A model generated the notes under the pieces. It had not been told where the DNA came from. It saw only the letters and a program-made list of their open reading frames with translations, and did not search any database. From contig RHGE01000051.1 of NCBI GenBank assembly GCA_004296775.1, positions 365 to 43,160 of the forward strand: a stretch of 42,796 nt of DNA. The letters run 5' to 3'. How positions within the stretch are numbered: the first letter of the stretch is position 1; each line of letters opens with the position of its first letter. The position numbers and the translations under genes are program-made. Source of the DNA: Marinilabiliaceae bacterium JC017. Lineage in GTDB: Bacteria > Bacteroidota > Bacteroidia > Bacteroidales > Marinilabiliaceae. This document shows, in pieces, positions 15,901 through 23,370 of the stretch.

Positions 15901-16532
15901 CTGCCCAAAGAGTAATGTATAGCGTTAATCAGGTCAACATATTTCACCACCTCGTCGCGCAATGCTTCATCAGCCACCATGGCTTCAAATATCCTCAACT
16001 CAGTGGGGGCATCACTGTTGCTGATCTCCACGGTGCCATCGGCCTGCGTTACTTCAAAGATGTATTTTACTTCTCCGCCTCCAAAAGCCAGGTATTCATC
16101 CGGGATATACTCTCCTTCATCCGAATCGCAATTCATCAGCTGGTAGCGCTTCATCCGGTCAAAGAGGTTATTATACATCTTGTCCAGCGCTTGCTCCAGG
16201 GTCTCCCGGTCCTTCAGGTTCACAGCAATGCGATGGATACTGTCAGGTCCGTAGTGTGTATCCAGAAACGTCAACATCCGGTTACGAAGCGATTCAGGCA
16301 GATTATCCCCCTCTACCAGCATCCTTAATGTGTCAAAATAAAAAGGCAGACGATTGATAATCCGGTTTATAAAATATTGAAACTGTTTCTGTACAGGCGC
16401 CTTATCGCCTTCAGTCTCTGCCTGGCAGGTTGTTTTAACCGCCTCATACAATTGGGTAAACTTATCGTTGTCACATTCCGGCAACGCCAAAAGCTCCTTA
16501 AAAAGCCTTTCGTATAGTGGTGTCTCTTTCAT
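12951..16532 (-). CDS. Giant protein: helical N-terminus, propeller core, three beta-sandwich repeats
   Basis: A 1193-residue protein without signal peptide or membrane segment, rich in acidic residues. Residues 1-130 are helical. Residues about 180-385 are a further helical block (for example EQFVKLMAADSVAAGIAMDY). Residues about 420-745 show repeated strand blades like a WD40-type propeller (YLLTCDEGTIRIVDFEKKEQ, FVSYSNGIIQGWHM, FFSPCGTWFCSIINDDLHIW). Residues 787-923, 937-1053 and 1064-1193 are three related sandwich domains, each with a Y/F-G or FG pair (835, 965, 1106), a conserved proline loop (HPP, HPT) and a G-x-W turn (PGTW 899, EGKW 1029, EGEW 1166). They resemble the DUF3859 pattern. 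The 917-residue protein at 31652 is a paralogue. A TACTTTTG promoter and long leader lie upstream. Function unknown; the layout suggests a scaffold or binding protein. Confidence 0.85.
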   Translation of the reverse strand: MKETPLYERLFKELLALPECDNDKFTQLYEAVKTTCQAETEGDKAPVQKQFQYFINRIINRLPFYFDTLRMLVEGDNLPESLRNRMLTFLDTHYGPDSIHRIAVNLKDRETLEQALDKMYNNLFDRMKRYQLMNCDSDEGEYIPDEYLAFGGGEVKYIFEVTQADGTVEISNSDAPTELRIFEAMVADEALRDEVVKYVDLINAIHYSLGSESDIRYDDQRIIFEAPMVALLKHSAEYIPLLCECYAVFDKWHDVSAFNIATHLLPRLHPDAPEMIYLYAAAYGRALGNYELVDTFENTIGEHLADAAFREQFVKLMAADSVAAGIAMDYEHLHQQGDDLREEMEVSEWDEEFDETRLGIWLKSESGEEAYERLKNLYNEMVEAFIDGDQEAPIRLYPHDLAEITGVQLNERGDVKRAITPCASLIYNSEQAAFFHYYNKEYLLTCDEGTIRIVDFEKKEQFTVRNVVSDEAAVDDLVVATRINDKSPVHFVSYSNGIIQGWHMGSASDTFRIRANVKCLFLTEDGSQLTMIVDEEEDYAEEPITDGRMINFDLSQEKTGTVLTFNLDSLTETGRWFLNMDKYEHPTVTRDGKYLFALKSNSDRPVEQMHAQTGTLINRFQVHSDNFGGIMNMAVTPDSKKLIVDTNVYTLPEMELLTQMDTYMFGDAHVSADSTMMAVHGEMANTEFSFAFSDLNSGKLLGHLFYEEDSYGTERTFFSPCGTWFCSIINDDLHIWNLKEILAGTPHDEMTQFEIEFPDVQILMLNGTHIMSVSQAKGNFINETKNPRFTLLEHGLFQADVTPAVACEGRQKETFANVMQLSDVRTFIPQPGMVFGVKLQATPQGLQQFFDVKVRIAFPERLNPETGEMHSEVEWYQQVNAREPLFLGYQFTNETEFKPGTWMIEVSSMEEPHYLFRRLFYIEKPFEAVDYTLNKTFCGLYSDPDSSLEKISESRTIAGKAGITFGLQFSFTCPELEEGYKIIGEMEHPPMHDLRTGELKTMDRRKFTLRDGNRIGFFRRFNSEEEVTEGKWLFRLIDPGLNTVIMEEELEIVPADQMGTPEFELLDSGVYTPGEAVSLYKNYPKANVLELASNEDTIVMEEKMVFGFRYRFNNLAENKRLAVMVYHPTVKSMFGDETEEDFTFDVGNDAPQFIGWVMERSKYLVEGEWCFKVWEDEIQEDETPLFEKTFVLK

Positions 16533-16655
16533 CTTAATAGTGTCTTATCAGTAATGTTTGTGTTTTTTAGGCAGGATATCATATTCTTGCTACTTGATAC
16601 TTATATCTTGCTACTTGATACTAAAACCTTGATACCATATCCAAATATCCATGTA
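16533..16655 (-). promoter_or_regulatory. Leader shared with the T9SS beta-helix gene
   Basis: On the minus strand the leader contains AAGATATAAGTATCAAG, then CTAAAAAACACAAACATTAC and TGATAAGACAC just before the ATG. The leader at 37016-37125 has near-identical blocks in the same order (AAGATATTAGTATCAAG, CCAAAAAAACACGAACATCA, TGATAAGACAC). Here the TACTTGATACTnnnnnCTTG block is also duplicated in tandem (20-bp period). It may be a shared regulatory leader or a repeat that inserted upstream of both genes. Confidence 0.6.
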
Positions 16656-16719
16656 TTCTTCAGGCTTGTACAGGTTAAGTTACAGGCCAGCACCTGCCTG
16701 ATAATTCATTTCTATGCTG

Positions 16720-16752
16720 CAAAAGTAGGGCGGGGGTACCCCACATCTGAAA
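16720..16752 (-). promoter_or_regulatory. Promoter of the 1193-residue gene
   Basis: TACTTTTG (16720-16727, minus strand) matches the Bacteroidota -7 consensus TAnnTTTG. TTTC (16749-16752) lies 21 nt upstream as a weak -33. The spacer contains the perfect palindrome GGGGTACCCC (16733-16742), a possible operator. Predicted leader about 180 nt. Confidence 0.6.
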
Positions 16753-16937
16753 GCCGATTTATAAGCGTCGGGGATTAATTTATAAGCGAAAGAAGAACTA
16801 TACCTATCCTATATTCCAAAATCAAACAACTCCAGAGATAACCAATGAAATTGTAAACCGTCCAAAACAATTTTCATCATCAGAATGTTAATGGAGTTAT
16901 TATCAGGTATTGGGTAGGTGTTTGTAAACATCGAATC

Positions 16938-17460
16938 ATGACAGAAAAATTCCGAAACAAATATCGTATTTCCTCCACGCGGCTACAAAACTGGGATTAT
17001 GGTTGGAATGGGTTGTATTTTATTACCATTTGTACCAAATACCGCAAGCATTATTTTGGCAAAATTACCAACGGAGCTATGGTGTTGTCACCAATTGGAA
17101 AATTGGTTTATAAATATTGGTATGAGATACCCGAACATTTTCCATACATCCAATTGGATGCCTTTGTGGTAATGCCCAATCATTTACACGGCATTGTCAT
17201 AATTAATAAAGACGCCCAAATTGGGCGTCTCTACCAAAACCCCGCACAAACCACAATGGAAACCCGGTGTTTTAGGGGTAATCATCAATCAATACAAACG
17301 GATTTGCACCATCCATGCCCGGAAAACAGACATTAATTTCGGTTGGCAATCCCGTTTTCACGATCACATTATCCGGAACGAAACATCCTACCAAAACATC
17401 AGGAATTACATTGTCACCAACCCGTCCAGGTGGCACGATGATAAATTTAATAAACCATAG
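16938..17460 (+). pseudogene. REP-associated tyrosine transposase (RAYT), frameshifted
   Basis: HUH-type single-strand DNA transposase of the Y1/TnpA-REP family. The first frame (16938 to about 17220) gives the N-terminal half, with NWDYGWNGLYFITICT and the metal-binding HLH motif (His82, His84 in MPNHLHGI). The second half is in the +1 frame from about 17221: KPGVLGVIINQYKR, FGWQSRFHDHIIRN, and the nucleophile Tyr in NYIVTNP (codon 17407-17409). Both halves keep the catalytic residues. The break coincides with a hairpin GACGCCC/GGGCGTC (17211-17229) that matches the palindrome around the stop codon, so insertion or conversion by its own REP may have caused the frameshift. About 174 codons in total, normal for the family. 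Could still work by ribosomal frameshifting, but inactivation is more likely. Confidence 0.85.
17211..17235. repeat. REP palindrome inside the transposase gene
   Basis: GACGCCC (17211-17217) with GGGCGTC (17223-17229), then TCTACC. Same core (AGACGCCC..GGGCGTCTCTA) as the palindrome at the 3' end of the gene. It sits at the frame break. Confidence 0.75.
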
Positions 17461-17486
17461 AGACGCCCTAATTAGGGCGTCTCTAT
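17457..17486. repeat. REP palindrome overlapping the RAYT stop codon
   Basis: Perfect 30-bp palindrome, half-site ATAGAGACGCCCTAA. The TAG stop of the transposase (17458-17460) is part of it. Such palindromes are the substrates of the flanking RAYT in known systems. Confidence 0.8.
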
Positions 17487-17617
17487 ATTAGGCATTTGTT
17501 TATAATCTGGTTCAAACCCGCCATGCAAGAAAACTTCACGGATCTGCGTTGATACATTATTTTATTCTACATATTTGCATGTTTATTGGGGAGAAAGATA
17601 ACTTAATAAGAACTGAA

Positions 17618-18496
17618 ATGGAGCATCCTTGTTATTCACTTGATAATTACTTTGCCGGTGATAAGCCCTGCTTATCTTTTAATATTGAAGCCTTGCATCA
17701 CGACACACCTTATAACAGTACTGAAATGCACCGGCATGACTATTATGAAATCTATCTGTTTGAAAAGGGAGGCGGACATCATGCCATAGAGTTTGATTCC
17801 TTTAAGATTGATAATAATTCCGTCTCAGTTATTTTTCCGCGACAATTTCATCTAATAAATATAGATAAGGAAGCTAAGGGGAAGATAATCATGTTTAATG
17901 AGGAACTGTTCTGTTCCGAAATCCTGAGAAAGGAGTTACGTGCCTATTGTGTGGATCTGCAAATGAGATTGAATAATCTGTCATTAAATGCCAGCCAATT
18001 TACAGAGATCGCTGAACTATTTGTGATGATTGAGAATTTGTTTGGGGATCTGAATGTCATACGTAAAGAGCAAATAAGACATCTGATCAAGATTATATTG
18101 CTGAAATTAATGGATATGAGTAAGTCCAGGGTTCTAACAAAGCAGGAGGCTACCGAATCGAATGCCTTTGTTGAATTTACCAATTTGGTGGATCGTCAAT
18201 TCAAAGAGATTCGTTTTGTGAATGAATATTCGGAGCAGATGGGACTCCCATCGAAAAAGTTAAATGCCCTCACTAAAAAGTATAGTGGACAAACAGCTTT
18301 ACAGGTGATTCATGATCGTATTTTTCTGGAAGCAAAAAGAATGTTGGCTTTTTCAGGATTGAGTCACAAAGAGATTGCCTATGAACTGAAATTCGACTCT
18401 CCATCGGCCTTTAACAAGTTTATACATGCCAAAACGCAATGCTCTCCATCAGAGCTGCAATTTAAATTGACCAATATTTACAACAAAGGGGACTAA
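17618..18496 (+). CDS. AraC-family transcriptional regulator
   Basis: N-terminal cupin-like sensor domain (motif EMHRHDYYEIYLFEKGGG, about residues 37-54 from this start) and a C-terminal double helix-turn-helix (FVNEYSEQMGLPSKKLNALTK, then HKEIAYELKFDSPSAFNKFI) ending in the usual SPSEL. The start at 17618 (MEHPCYSLDNYF) is preferred because it matches the normal beginning of this family; ATGs at 17549 and 17579 lie at or before the likely promoter region (ACATATTTG near 17568-17576). It lies 130 bp upstream of an iron alcohol dehydrogenase on the same strand, with a separate promoter between them, so it is a good candidate regulator of that gene. Ligand unknown. Confidence 0.85.
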   Translation: MEHPCYSLDNYFAGDKPCLSFNIEALHHDTPYNSTEMHRHDYYEIYLFEKGGGHHAIEFDSFKIDNNSVSVIFPRQFHLINIDKEAKGKIIMFNEELFCSEILRKELRAYCVDLQMRLNNLSLNASQFTEIAELFVMIENLFGDLNVIRKEQIRHLIKIILLKLMDMSKSRVLTKQEATESNAFVEFTNLVDRQFKEIRFVNEYSEQMGLPSKKLNALTKKYSGQTALQVIHDRIFLEAKRMLAFSGLSHKEIAYELKFDSPSAFNKFIHAKTQCSPSELQFKLTNIYNKGD

Positions 18497-18526
18497 ATTT
18501 ATATCACCCACACCTCCGGGCCAGAC

Positions 18527-18534
18527 TACTTTTG
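18527..18534 (+). promoter_or_regulatory. Promoter -7 element of the alcohol dehydrogenase gene
   Basis: TACTTTTG matches TAnnTTTG. No clear -33 TTTG is seen about 20 nt upstream, which would fit an activator-dependent promoter (AraC protein encoded just before). Leader about 85 nt. Confidence 0.55.
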
Positions 18535-18625
18535 TACCGTAATCTTAAACAACATTTTCACTCAAAGAATTTCTCCAAACAAACAGGTTAAGTTCCTACA
18601 GTGAAAAGATTTTAAAAAAGAAATT

Positions 18626-19777
18626 ATGGCAAAATTTATTGTTCCCAAGGAGATTTTTCATGGGGTAGGTAGTCTGGAGAATCTAAAAGGATTAAAAGGA
18701 ACCAAAGCGGTTATTGTAATTGGAGGTAATTCGGTGAAGAAGAATGGTGTTCTGGAAAAAACCCAAAACTTTTTATCGGAAGCTAAAATCGAATCCGTCG
18801 TATTTGGAGGTGTGGAAGCTGATCCATCCATTGACACAGTTTTAAAAGGAGCAGAATTCTTTCAGCAGGAACAACCTGACATTGTGATTGGTTTAGGTGG
18901 TTGTTCAGCTATCGACGCAGCTAAGGCAATGTGGATTTATTACGAATATCCCGATTCGAAGCTGGAAGAGTTGGCAGCACCATTTGCAGTGAAGCCTCTG
19001 CGTAATAAAGCTATTTTTGTAGCTGTGCCTTCAACAAGTGGTACTGGTACCGAAATTACCGGTCTTTCAGTTATTACCGATACAAAGAAAGGAACCAAGT
19101 ACCCCATCGTATCGCATGAGTTAACACCCGATGTGGCCATCGTAGACGGAGAACTGTGTGCCAGTATGCCAGCACATGTTACAGCAAATACCGGTTTGGA
19201 TGCTTTGAGTCATGGTGTAGAGGCTTACGTTTCGAATATTTCCGATTGTTATAACGATGCTTTAGCGAAGGATTCTATCGATTTAGTTTTCAAAAATCTA
19301 CCTACTGCGGTTGAAGAGCCCAATAATACTGAGGTGCGTCAGGCTATGCACGATGCTTCCTGTATGGCTGGTATGGCATTTACCAATGTTTGGTTGGGAA
19401 TTGTACACTCGCTGTCACATCAGTTAGGTGGTACATTTGGTATTCCTCATGGTTGCGCCAATGCAATATTAATGCCCAATGTAATTCGTTTCAACAGTAA
19501 GGTAACCGATAAGTATAACAACCTGGCTGCTTTATTTGGAAAATCTACTGCTGAAGATTTTGCACAGGAAGTAGAAAAGCTTCGTCAATCGGTAGGTGTG
19601 GTTAATTCAATTAAAGAGTATGGTATCGACGAGAAGCTTTGGTTGGAGAAATTGGATACCCTGACTGAAAATGCGATGAAAGATCCTTGTACACTTTTCA
19701 ACCCAAGAAAACCTGAGTTCGAGGAGATCAAAGCGATCTACAAAGCTTGTTTCGAAGGAACAAAGATTGATTGCTAA
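18626..19777 (+). CDS. Iron-containing alcohol dehydrogenase
   Basis: Group III NAD(P)-dependent alcohol dehydrogenase, cytoplasmic, interconverting aldehydes and alcohols; relatives include 1,3-propanediol, butanol and lactaldehyde (FucO) enzymes. Metal ligands are present at Asp192, His196 (TGLDALSHGVEA), His261 and His275 (IVHSLSHQLG, GIPHG). The dinucleotide loop is GGCS (91-94) where GGGS is usual, a conservative but notable change. VPSTSGTGTE (134-143) is typical. At 383 residues the length is normal. Upstream AraC regulator and downstream NfnAB point to redox balancing during fermentation. Two hairpins end the transcript. The exact alcohol cannot be told from sequence. Confidence 0.9.
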   Translation: MAKFIVPKEIFHGVGSLENLKGLKGTKAVIVIGGNSVKKNGVLEKTQNFLSEAKIESVVFGGVEADPSIDTVLKGAEFFQQEQPDIVIGLGGCSAIDAAKAMWIYYEYPDSKLEELAAPFAVKPLRNKAIFVAVPSTSGTGTEITGLSVITDTKKGTKYPIVSHELTPDVAIVDGELCASMPAHVTANTGLDALSHGVEAYVSNISDCYNDALAKDSIDLVFKNLPTAVEEPNNTEVRQAMHDASCMAGMAFTNVWLGIVHSLSHQLGGTFGIPHGCANAILMPNVIRFNSKVTDKYNNLAALFGKSTAEDFAQEVEKLRQSVGVVNSIKEYGIDEKLWLEKLDTLTENAMKDPCTLFNPRKPEFEEIKAIYKACFEGTKIDC

Positions 19778-19783
19778 AACCAT

Positions 19784-19863
19784 ACCGCTAAAAGCGGTCC
19801 TATTTTAGTCTCATTTATGTCTTGAATACCTATAAAAGGGAAGTAATCTGCTTCCCTTTTATA
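19784..19863 (+). terminator. Tandem terminators after the alcohol dehydrogenase gene
   Basis: ACCGCT-aaa-AGCGGT (19784-19798) followed by a stronger hairpin AAAAGGGAAG/CTTCCCTTTT (19834-19860, 7-nt loop) with a T-rich tail. Separates the dehydrogenase from the nfn genes. Confidence 0.75.
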
Positions 19864-19982
19864 TTTTGAACAGACTTCTTCCCGGTTATTGAAATAAGTG
19901 TGGTGTGAATAAAATGGAGAAATCTGTTGTTTAACTGATCGGGACTATTGTTTTCAGTTTTATTAATCCAAGTGAAAAAGCA

Positions 19983-20804
19983 ATGAACAAGATTGTTGAA
20001 AAAGAACATTTCTCAGAAAGAGTTGTCAAAATCGTTGTGGAAGCACCACTTATTGCCAAGTCTCGTAAACCCGGGAACTTTGTGATTGTACGTGTAGGTG
20101 AACAGGGGGAGCGTATTCCATTGACAATTGCAGGAGCTGATATCCAAAAGGGTACTATTTCCCTGGTTGTACAAAAAATGGGTGTATCCACTACCAAATT
20201 GTGTGATCTGGAAGTAGGTGATTGTATTACCGACTTGGTGGGGCCTCTGGGACAACCCACCGAAATACACCAGGTAGGAACTGTTTTGGCCTGCGGTGGT
20301 GGTGTAGGAGTAGCGCCGTTATTGCCCATCGTGGAAGCTTATAAAAAAGCCGGTAACAGAGTGGTGACGATCCTGGCAGCCCGTTCAAAAGAACTCGTAA
20401 TCCTGGAAGATGAGGTAAGAAAATGGTCCGATGAAGTGATCGTCATGACCGATGATGGCTCCTATGGTAAAAAAGGCTTGATTACCGAAGGGATGGAAGA
20501 AGTAATCAGGCGCGAAAAAGTGGACGAGTGCGTGACCATTGGGCCTGCCATTATGATGAAGTTTTGCGCATTAACAACTAAAAAGCATGCAATTCCAACG
20601 GTCGCAAGTTTGAACGCCATCATGGTTGATGGTACCGGCATGTGTGGTGCTTGTCGGGTAACGGTGGGGGGTAAAACCAGGTTTACCTGTGTAGATGGGC
20701 CTGAATTTGATGCCCATAAAATCGACTTTGATGAGATGATGGCTCGTTTGGCAGGTTATAAACCCGAAGAACAGGAGAAAATGGAGCATTTTCTTCAACA
20801 ATAA
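19983..20804 (+). CDS. nfnA: NAD-dependent ferredoxin:NADP+ oxidoreductase, small subunit (NfnA)
   Basis: FAD- and [2Fe-2S]-containing subunit of the NfnAB transhydrogenase, also annotated as sulfide dehydrogenase beta or dihydroorotate-dehydrogenase electron-transfer-like. The 273 residues show the FAD domain (RIPLTIAGAD, residues 44-53), the NAD-binding loop LACGGGVGVAPLLP (102-115), and the cluster motif near the C-terminus with Cys221, Cys224 and Cys236, and Asp216 (MVDGTGMCGAC), the Asp plus three-Cys ligand set known for this subunit. The next gene encodes the large subunit, 62 bp downstream. In this complex NADH oxidation and reduced-ferredoxin oxidation are coupled to NADP+ reduction. 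PyrK is an alternative, but no pyrD is adjacent. Confidence 0.88.
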   Translation: MNKIVEKEHFSERVVKIVVEAPLIAKSRKPGNFVIVRVGEQGERIPLTIAGADIQKGTISLVVQKMGVSTTKLCDLEVGDCITDLVGPLGQPTEIHQVGTVLACGGGVGVAPLLPIVEAYKKAGNRVVTILAARSKELVILEDEVRKWSDEVIVMTDDGSYGKKGLITEGMEEVIRREKVDECVTIGPAIMMKFCALTTKKHAIPTVASLNAIMVDGTGMCGACRVTVGGKTRFTCVDGPEFDAHKIDFDEMMARLAGYKPEEQEKMEHFLQQ

Positions 20805-20866
20805 TCTATTATAAATTCCTTTTTGAGGAGTCCGTCGGGATTCCGCAATGAAATAACACCAGGATA

Positions 20867-22369
20867 ATGGAAAGGTCTGACGAACAAATTAAAAAAGAAA
20901 GAAAACAACCCTGGAGAGTTGAACTTCAGAAAAAGAATAAAGCAAAAGATCGGATGGCTATCCAAAGGGTAGTTATGCCTGAGGTAGAACCTGAAGAACG
21001 AATCAAGAGCCAACGCATTGAAGTCAATAGCCAATTGACAAAAGAACAGGTTATGCAAGAGGCCACACGTTGCATGGATTGTGTGAATCCCACCTGCATG
21101 GAAGGCTGTCCGGTAAGTATCAATATTCCCGGCTTTATAAAAAGGATTGAGCGTGGAGAGTTTCAGGAGGCTGCTTCTGTTTTGAAAGAAACCAGTGCCC
21201 TGCCTGCTGTCTGCGGACGTGTCTGTCCCCAGGAGAAACAGTGTGAAGCGAAGTGTTTCTATGTGGAGAAACTGAATCGGCCGGCGGTAGCCATTGGATA
21301 CCTGGAACGTTTTGCTGCTGACTATGAACGCGAATCCGGAACTATTTCCGTGCCCGTTGTTGCCGAAGCGAATGGTGTCAAGGTAGCAGTCGTTGGGTCA
21401 GGGCCATCCGGGTTATCCTTTGCCGGGGATATGATCAAGTTGGGCTACGAGGTAACCGTATTTGAAGCACTGCATGAAATTGGCGGCGTATTGAAATATG
21501 GTATTCCTGAATTCCGTTTGCCCAATGCCGTGGTTGATGTGGAGATTGAAAACCTACGTATGATGGGGGTGAAGTTTGTAGCCAACTTTATTGTCGGACA
21601 GACCGCCTCATTAGATGATCTGAAAGAAGCCGGGTTTAAAGCTTTTTATGTGGCCAGTGGTGCCGGCCTGCCGCGTTTCATGAATATTCCGGGAGAGAAT
21701 TTAAACGGTATTTTTTCCTCAAATGAGTACCTTACCCGGGTTAACCTGATGGGCGCTGATAATGTTGATTCCGATACTCCTGTTTTACGAGGTAAAAACG
21801 TTGTGGTAGTTGGTGGTGGTAACACAGCAATGGACTCGGTTCGTACTGCTAAACGTCTGGGGGCCGAACGGGCCATGATCGTTTACCGGCGCTCCAAAGA
21901 AGAAATGCCTGCCCGTAAAGAGGAAGTTCATCATGCACTGCAGGAAGGGGTGGAATTTCTTACATTGTCCAATCCCGTGGAATACATTGCCGGTGAAAAT
22001 GGCCGTGTGAGTCAGGTGAAAATTCAGAAAATGGAATTGGGTGAGCCAGATGCTTCCGGACGCAGGCGACCGGTTCCCATTGAAGGTTCTGAATACCTCA
22101 TCGATGCTTCTGTAGTAGTTGTAGCCGTGGGTGTTTCTCCCAATCCACTCATCCCAAACACGGTTAAAGGTTTGAATGTGTCTAAATGGGGAACCATTGA
22201 GGTGGAGCAGGACAAGATGCAATCGTCAATTCCGGAGCTTTTTGCCGGGGGCGATATTGTACGAGGCGGCGCCACCGTAATTCTCGCCATGGGTGACGGT
22301 CGGAAAGCAGCAGCCAATATGGATAACTATTTAAAAAAAAAGCACCAAATCCAGGCTAGGGGAGTGTGA
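20867..22369 (+). CDS. nfnB: NADPH-binding large subunit (NfnB) / GltA-like oxidoreductase
   Basis: Flavoprotein of 500 residues related to the small subunit of glutamate synthase. N-terminal double [4Fe-4S] domain: Cys69, 72, 77, 81 (CMDCVNPTCMEGCP) and Cys116, 120, 126, 130. FAD-binding GSGPSG (177-182) in VAVVGSGPSGLSFAG. NADPH-binding VVVVGGGNTAMD near residue 310, followed by YRRSKEEMPARKEE. A glutamate synthase large subunit is not adjacent, while NfnA is, so the NfnAB assignment is preferred over GltD/GltA. Together they balance NADH, NADPH and ferredoxin pools. No terminator is obvious directly downstream; 2.2 kb of repeats follow. Confidence 0.88.
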   Translation: MERSDEQIKKERKQPWRVELQKKNKAKDRMAIQRVVMPEVEPEERIKSQRIEVNSQLTKEQVMQEATRCMDCVNPTCMEGCPVSINIPGFIKRIERGEFQEAASVLKETSALPAVCGRVCPQEKQCEAKCFYVEKLNRPAVAIGYLERFAADYERESGTISVPVVAEANGVKVAVVGSGPSGLSFAGDMIKLGYEVTVFEALHEIGGVLKYGIPEFRLPNAVVDVEIENLRMMGVKFVANFIVGQTASLDDLKEAGFKAFYVASGAGLPRFMNIPGENLNGIFSSNEYLTRVNLMGADNVDSDTPVLRGKNVVVVGGGNTAMDSVRTAKRLGAERAMIVYRRSKEEMPARKEEVHHALQEGVEFLTLSNPVEYIAGENGRVSQVKIQKMELGEPDASGRRRPVPIEGSEYLIDASVVVVAVGVSPNPLIPNTVKGLNVSKWGTIEVEQDKMQSSIPELFAGGDIVRGGATVILAMGDGRKAAANMDNYLKKKHQIQARGV

Positions 22370-22908
22370 GCTACCCAAGTCTTATCGTGTTGAAGAAATA
22401 CAAAGCAGCAGAAAATTTGCAAGTCTTAGCCTTAAAAGAAGGACAGTGAGAGATTGGAAGAGGATATGAATGTCTTCCCTGGCAAAGATTTGCAACTTTT
22501 TTGCAGATGATTTAATTGTTGTAACGCAAAAAGACTCAAAATCGCAACGCGAATATAGCTATACTGAGATTTGCAGAGGAAACGCATGCAAAAAGAGATC
22601 TATCTATTGTTACAAGCGTTTATAAGCACCCAACCCGAAAGCAATCACTTTCAACCTGTTTTTTCCAATTCTAACCTCCACCCTAAATTCTTAATCCTAA
22701 AATCAAACATCGAACATCTATATTTGGCGTCCCCATTCGCCTGAGGCTCATGGCCGGGCTTTCCATTCCAACTCCTCGCTTTCCCAACGCCCTCTCCAAA
22801 CCACGCTCCGGGGTTTCCATTGCAATCCCTGGCCGAAAACACTCCATCGTCCCTTTTTCCCAAAAACATCCGCCTAAACCCTTACTCCGTAAACCCTAAA
22901 CCTTATAC
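22370..22908. other. Gene-free, pyrimidine-rich stretch
   Basis: 22620-22900 is strikingly C/T-rich on the plus strand, with short CCTAAACC and ATCGAACATCTA-like motifs that lead into the 21-bp array. No coding frame with gene-like composition. Nothing else recognised. Confidence 0.5.
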
Positions 22909-23370
22909 CAGGATACCTAAACCCTTTCTTCGACTGTCATAATTACATCTTCCACTGCCATGTTTTCATCTCAGACTCCCATGACCGTATCTCAGGGTAT
23001 CATATTTGAATGTCAGAGTGCCTAAACTCCATCTCAGGATACCTAAACCCTTTCTTCGACTGCCATAATTACATCTTCGACTGCCATGTTTTCATCTCAG
23101 ACTCCCATGACCGCATCTCAGGGTATCATATTTGAATGTCAGAGTGCCTAAACTCCATCTCAGGATACCTAAACCCTTTCTTCGACTGCCATAATTACAT
23201 CTTAAACTGCCATGTTTTCATCTCAGACTCCCATGACCGCATCTCAGGGTATCATATTTGAATGTCAGGTTGCCTAAATCCCTTCTCAGGTTATCTAAAC
23301 CGTTTCTTCCACTGCCATGTTTTCATCTCAGACTCTCGTTGTCGCATCTTCAACTGCCATGTTATTATTT
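22909..23370. repeat. Higher-order minisatellite: 21-bp units in 126-bp repeats
   Basis: Twenty-two contiguous 21-bp units. Six different units make a 126-bp block: CAGGATACCTAAACCCTTTC(T), TCGACTGTCATAATTACATC(T), TCCACTGCCATGTTTTCATC(T), CAGACTCCCATGACCGTATC(T), CAGGGTATCATATTTGAATG(T), CAGAGTGCCTAAACTCCATC(T). Blocks start at 22909, 23035, 23161 and 23287. The first three are nearly identical; the fourth is shortened and degenerates into the next repeat. Each block has stops in all forward frames that I checked, so it is not coding. Confidence 0.92.

Noticed and set aside
12940-16328. Many plus-strand frames of 60-234 codons opposite the giant gene
   Set aside because: Antisense shadows of the 1193-residue gene, which has coherent domains and codon use throughout.
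22909-23370. CRISPR array
   Set aside because: All parts of the period are repeats of each other; there are no constant repeats with unique spacers, and no cas genes nearby.
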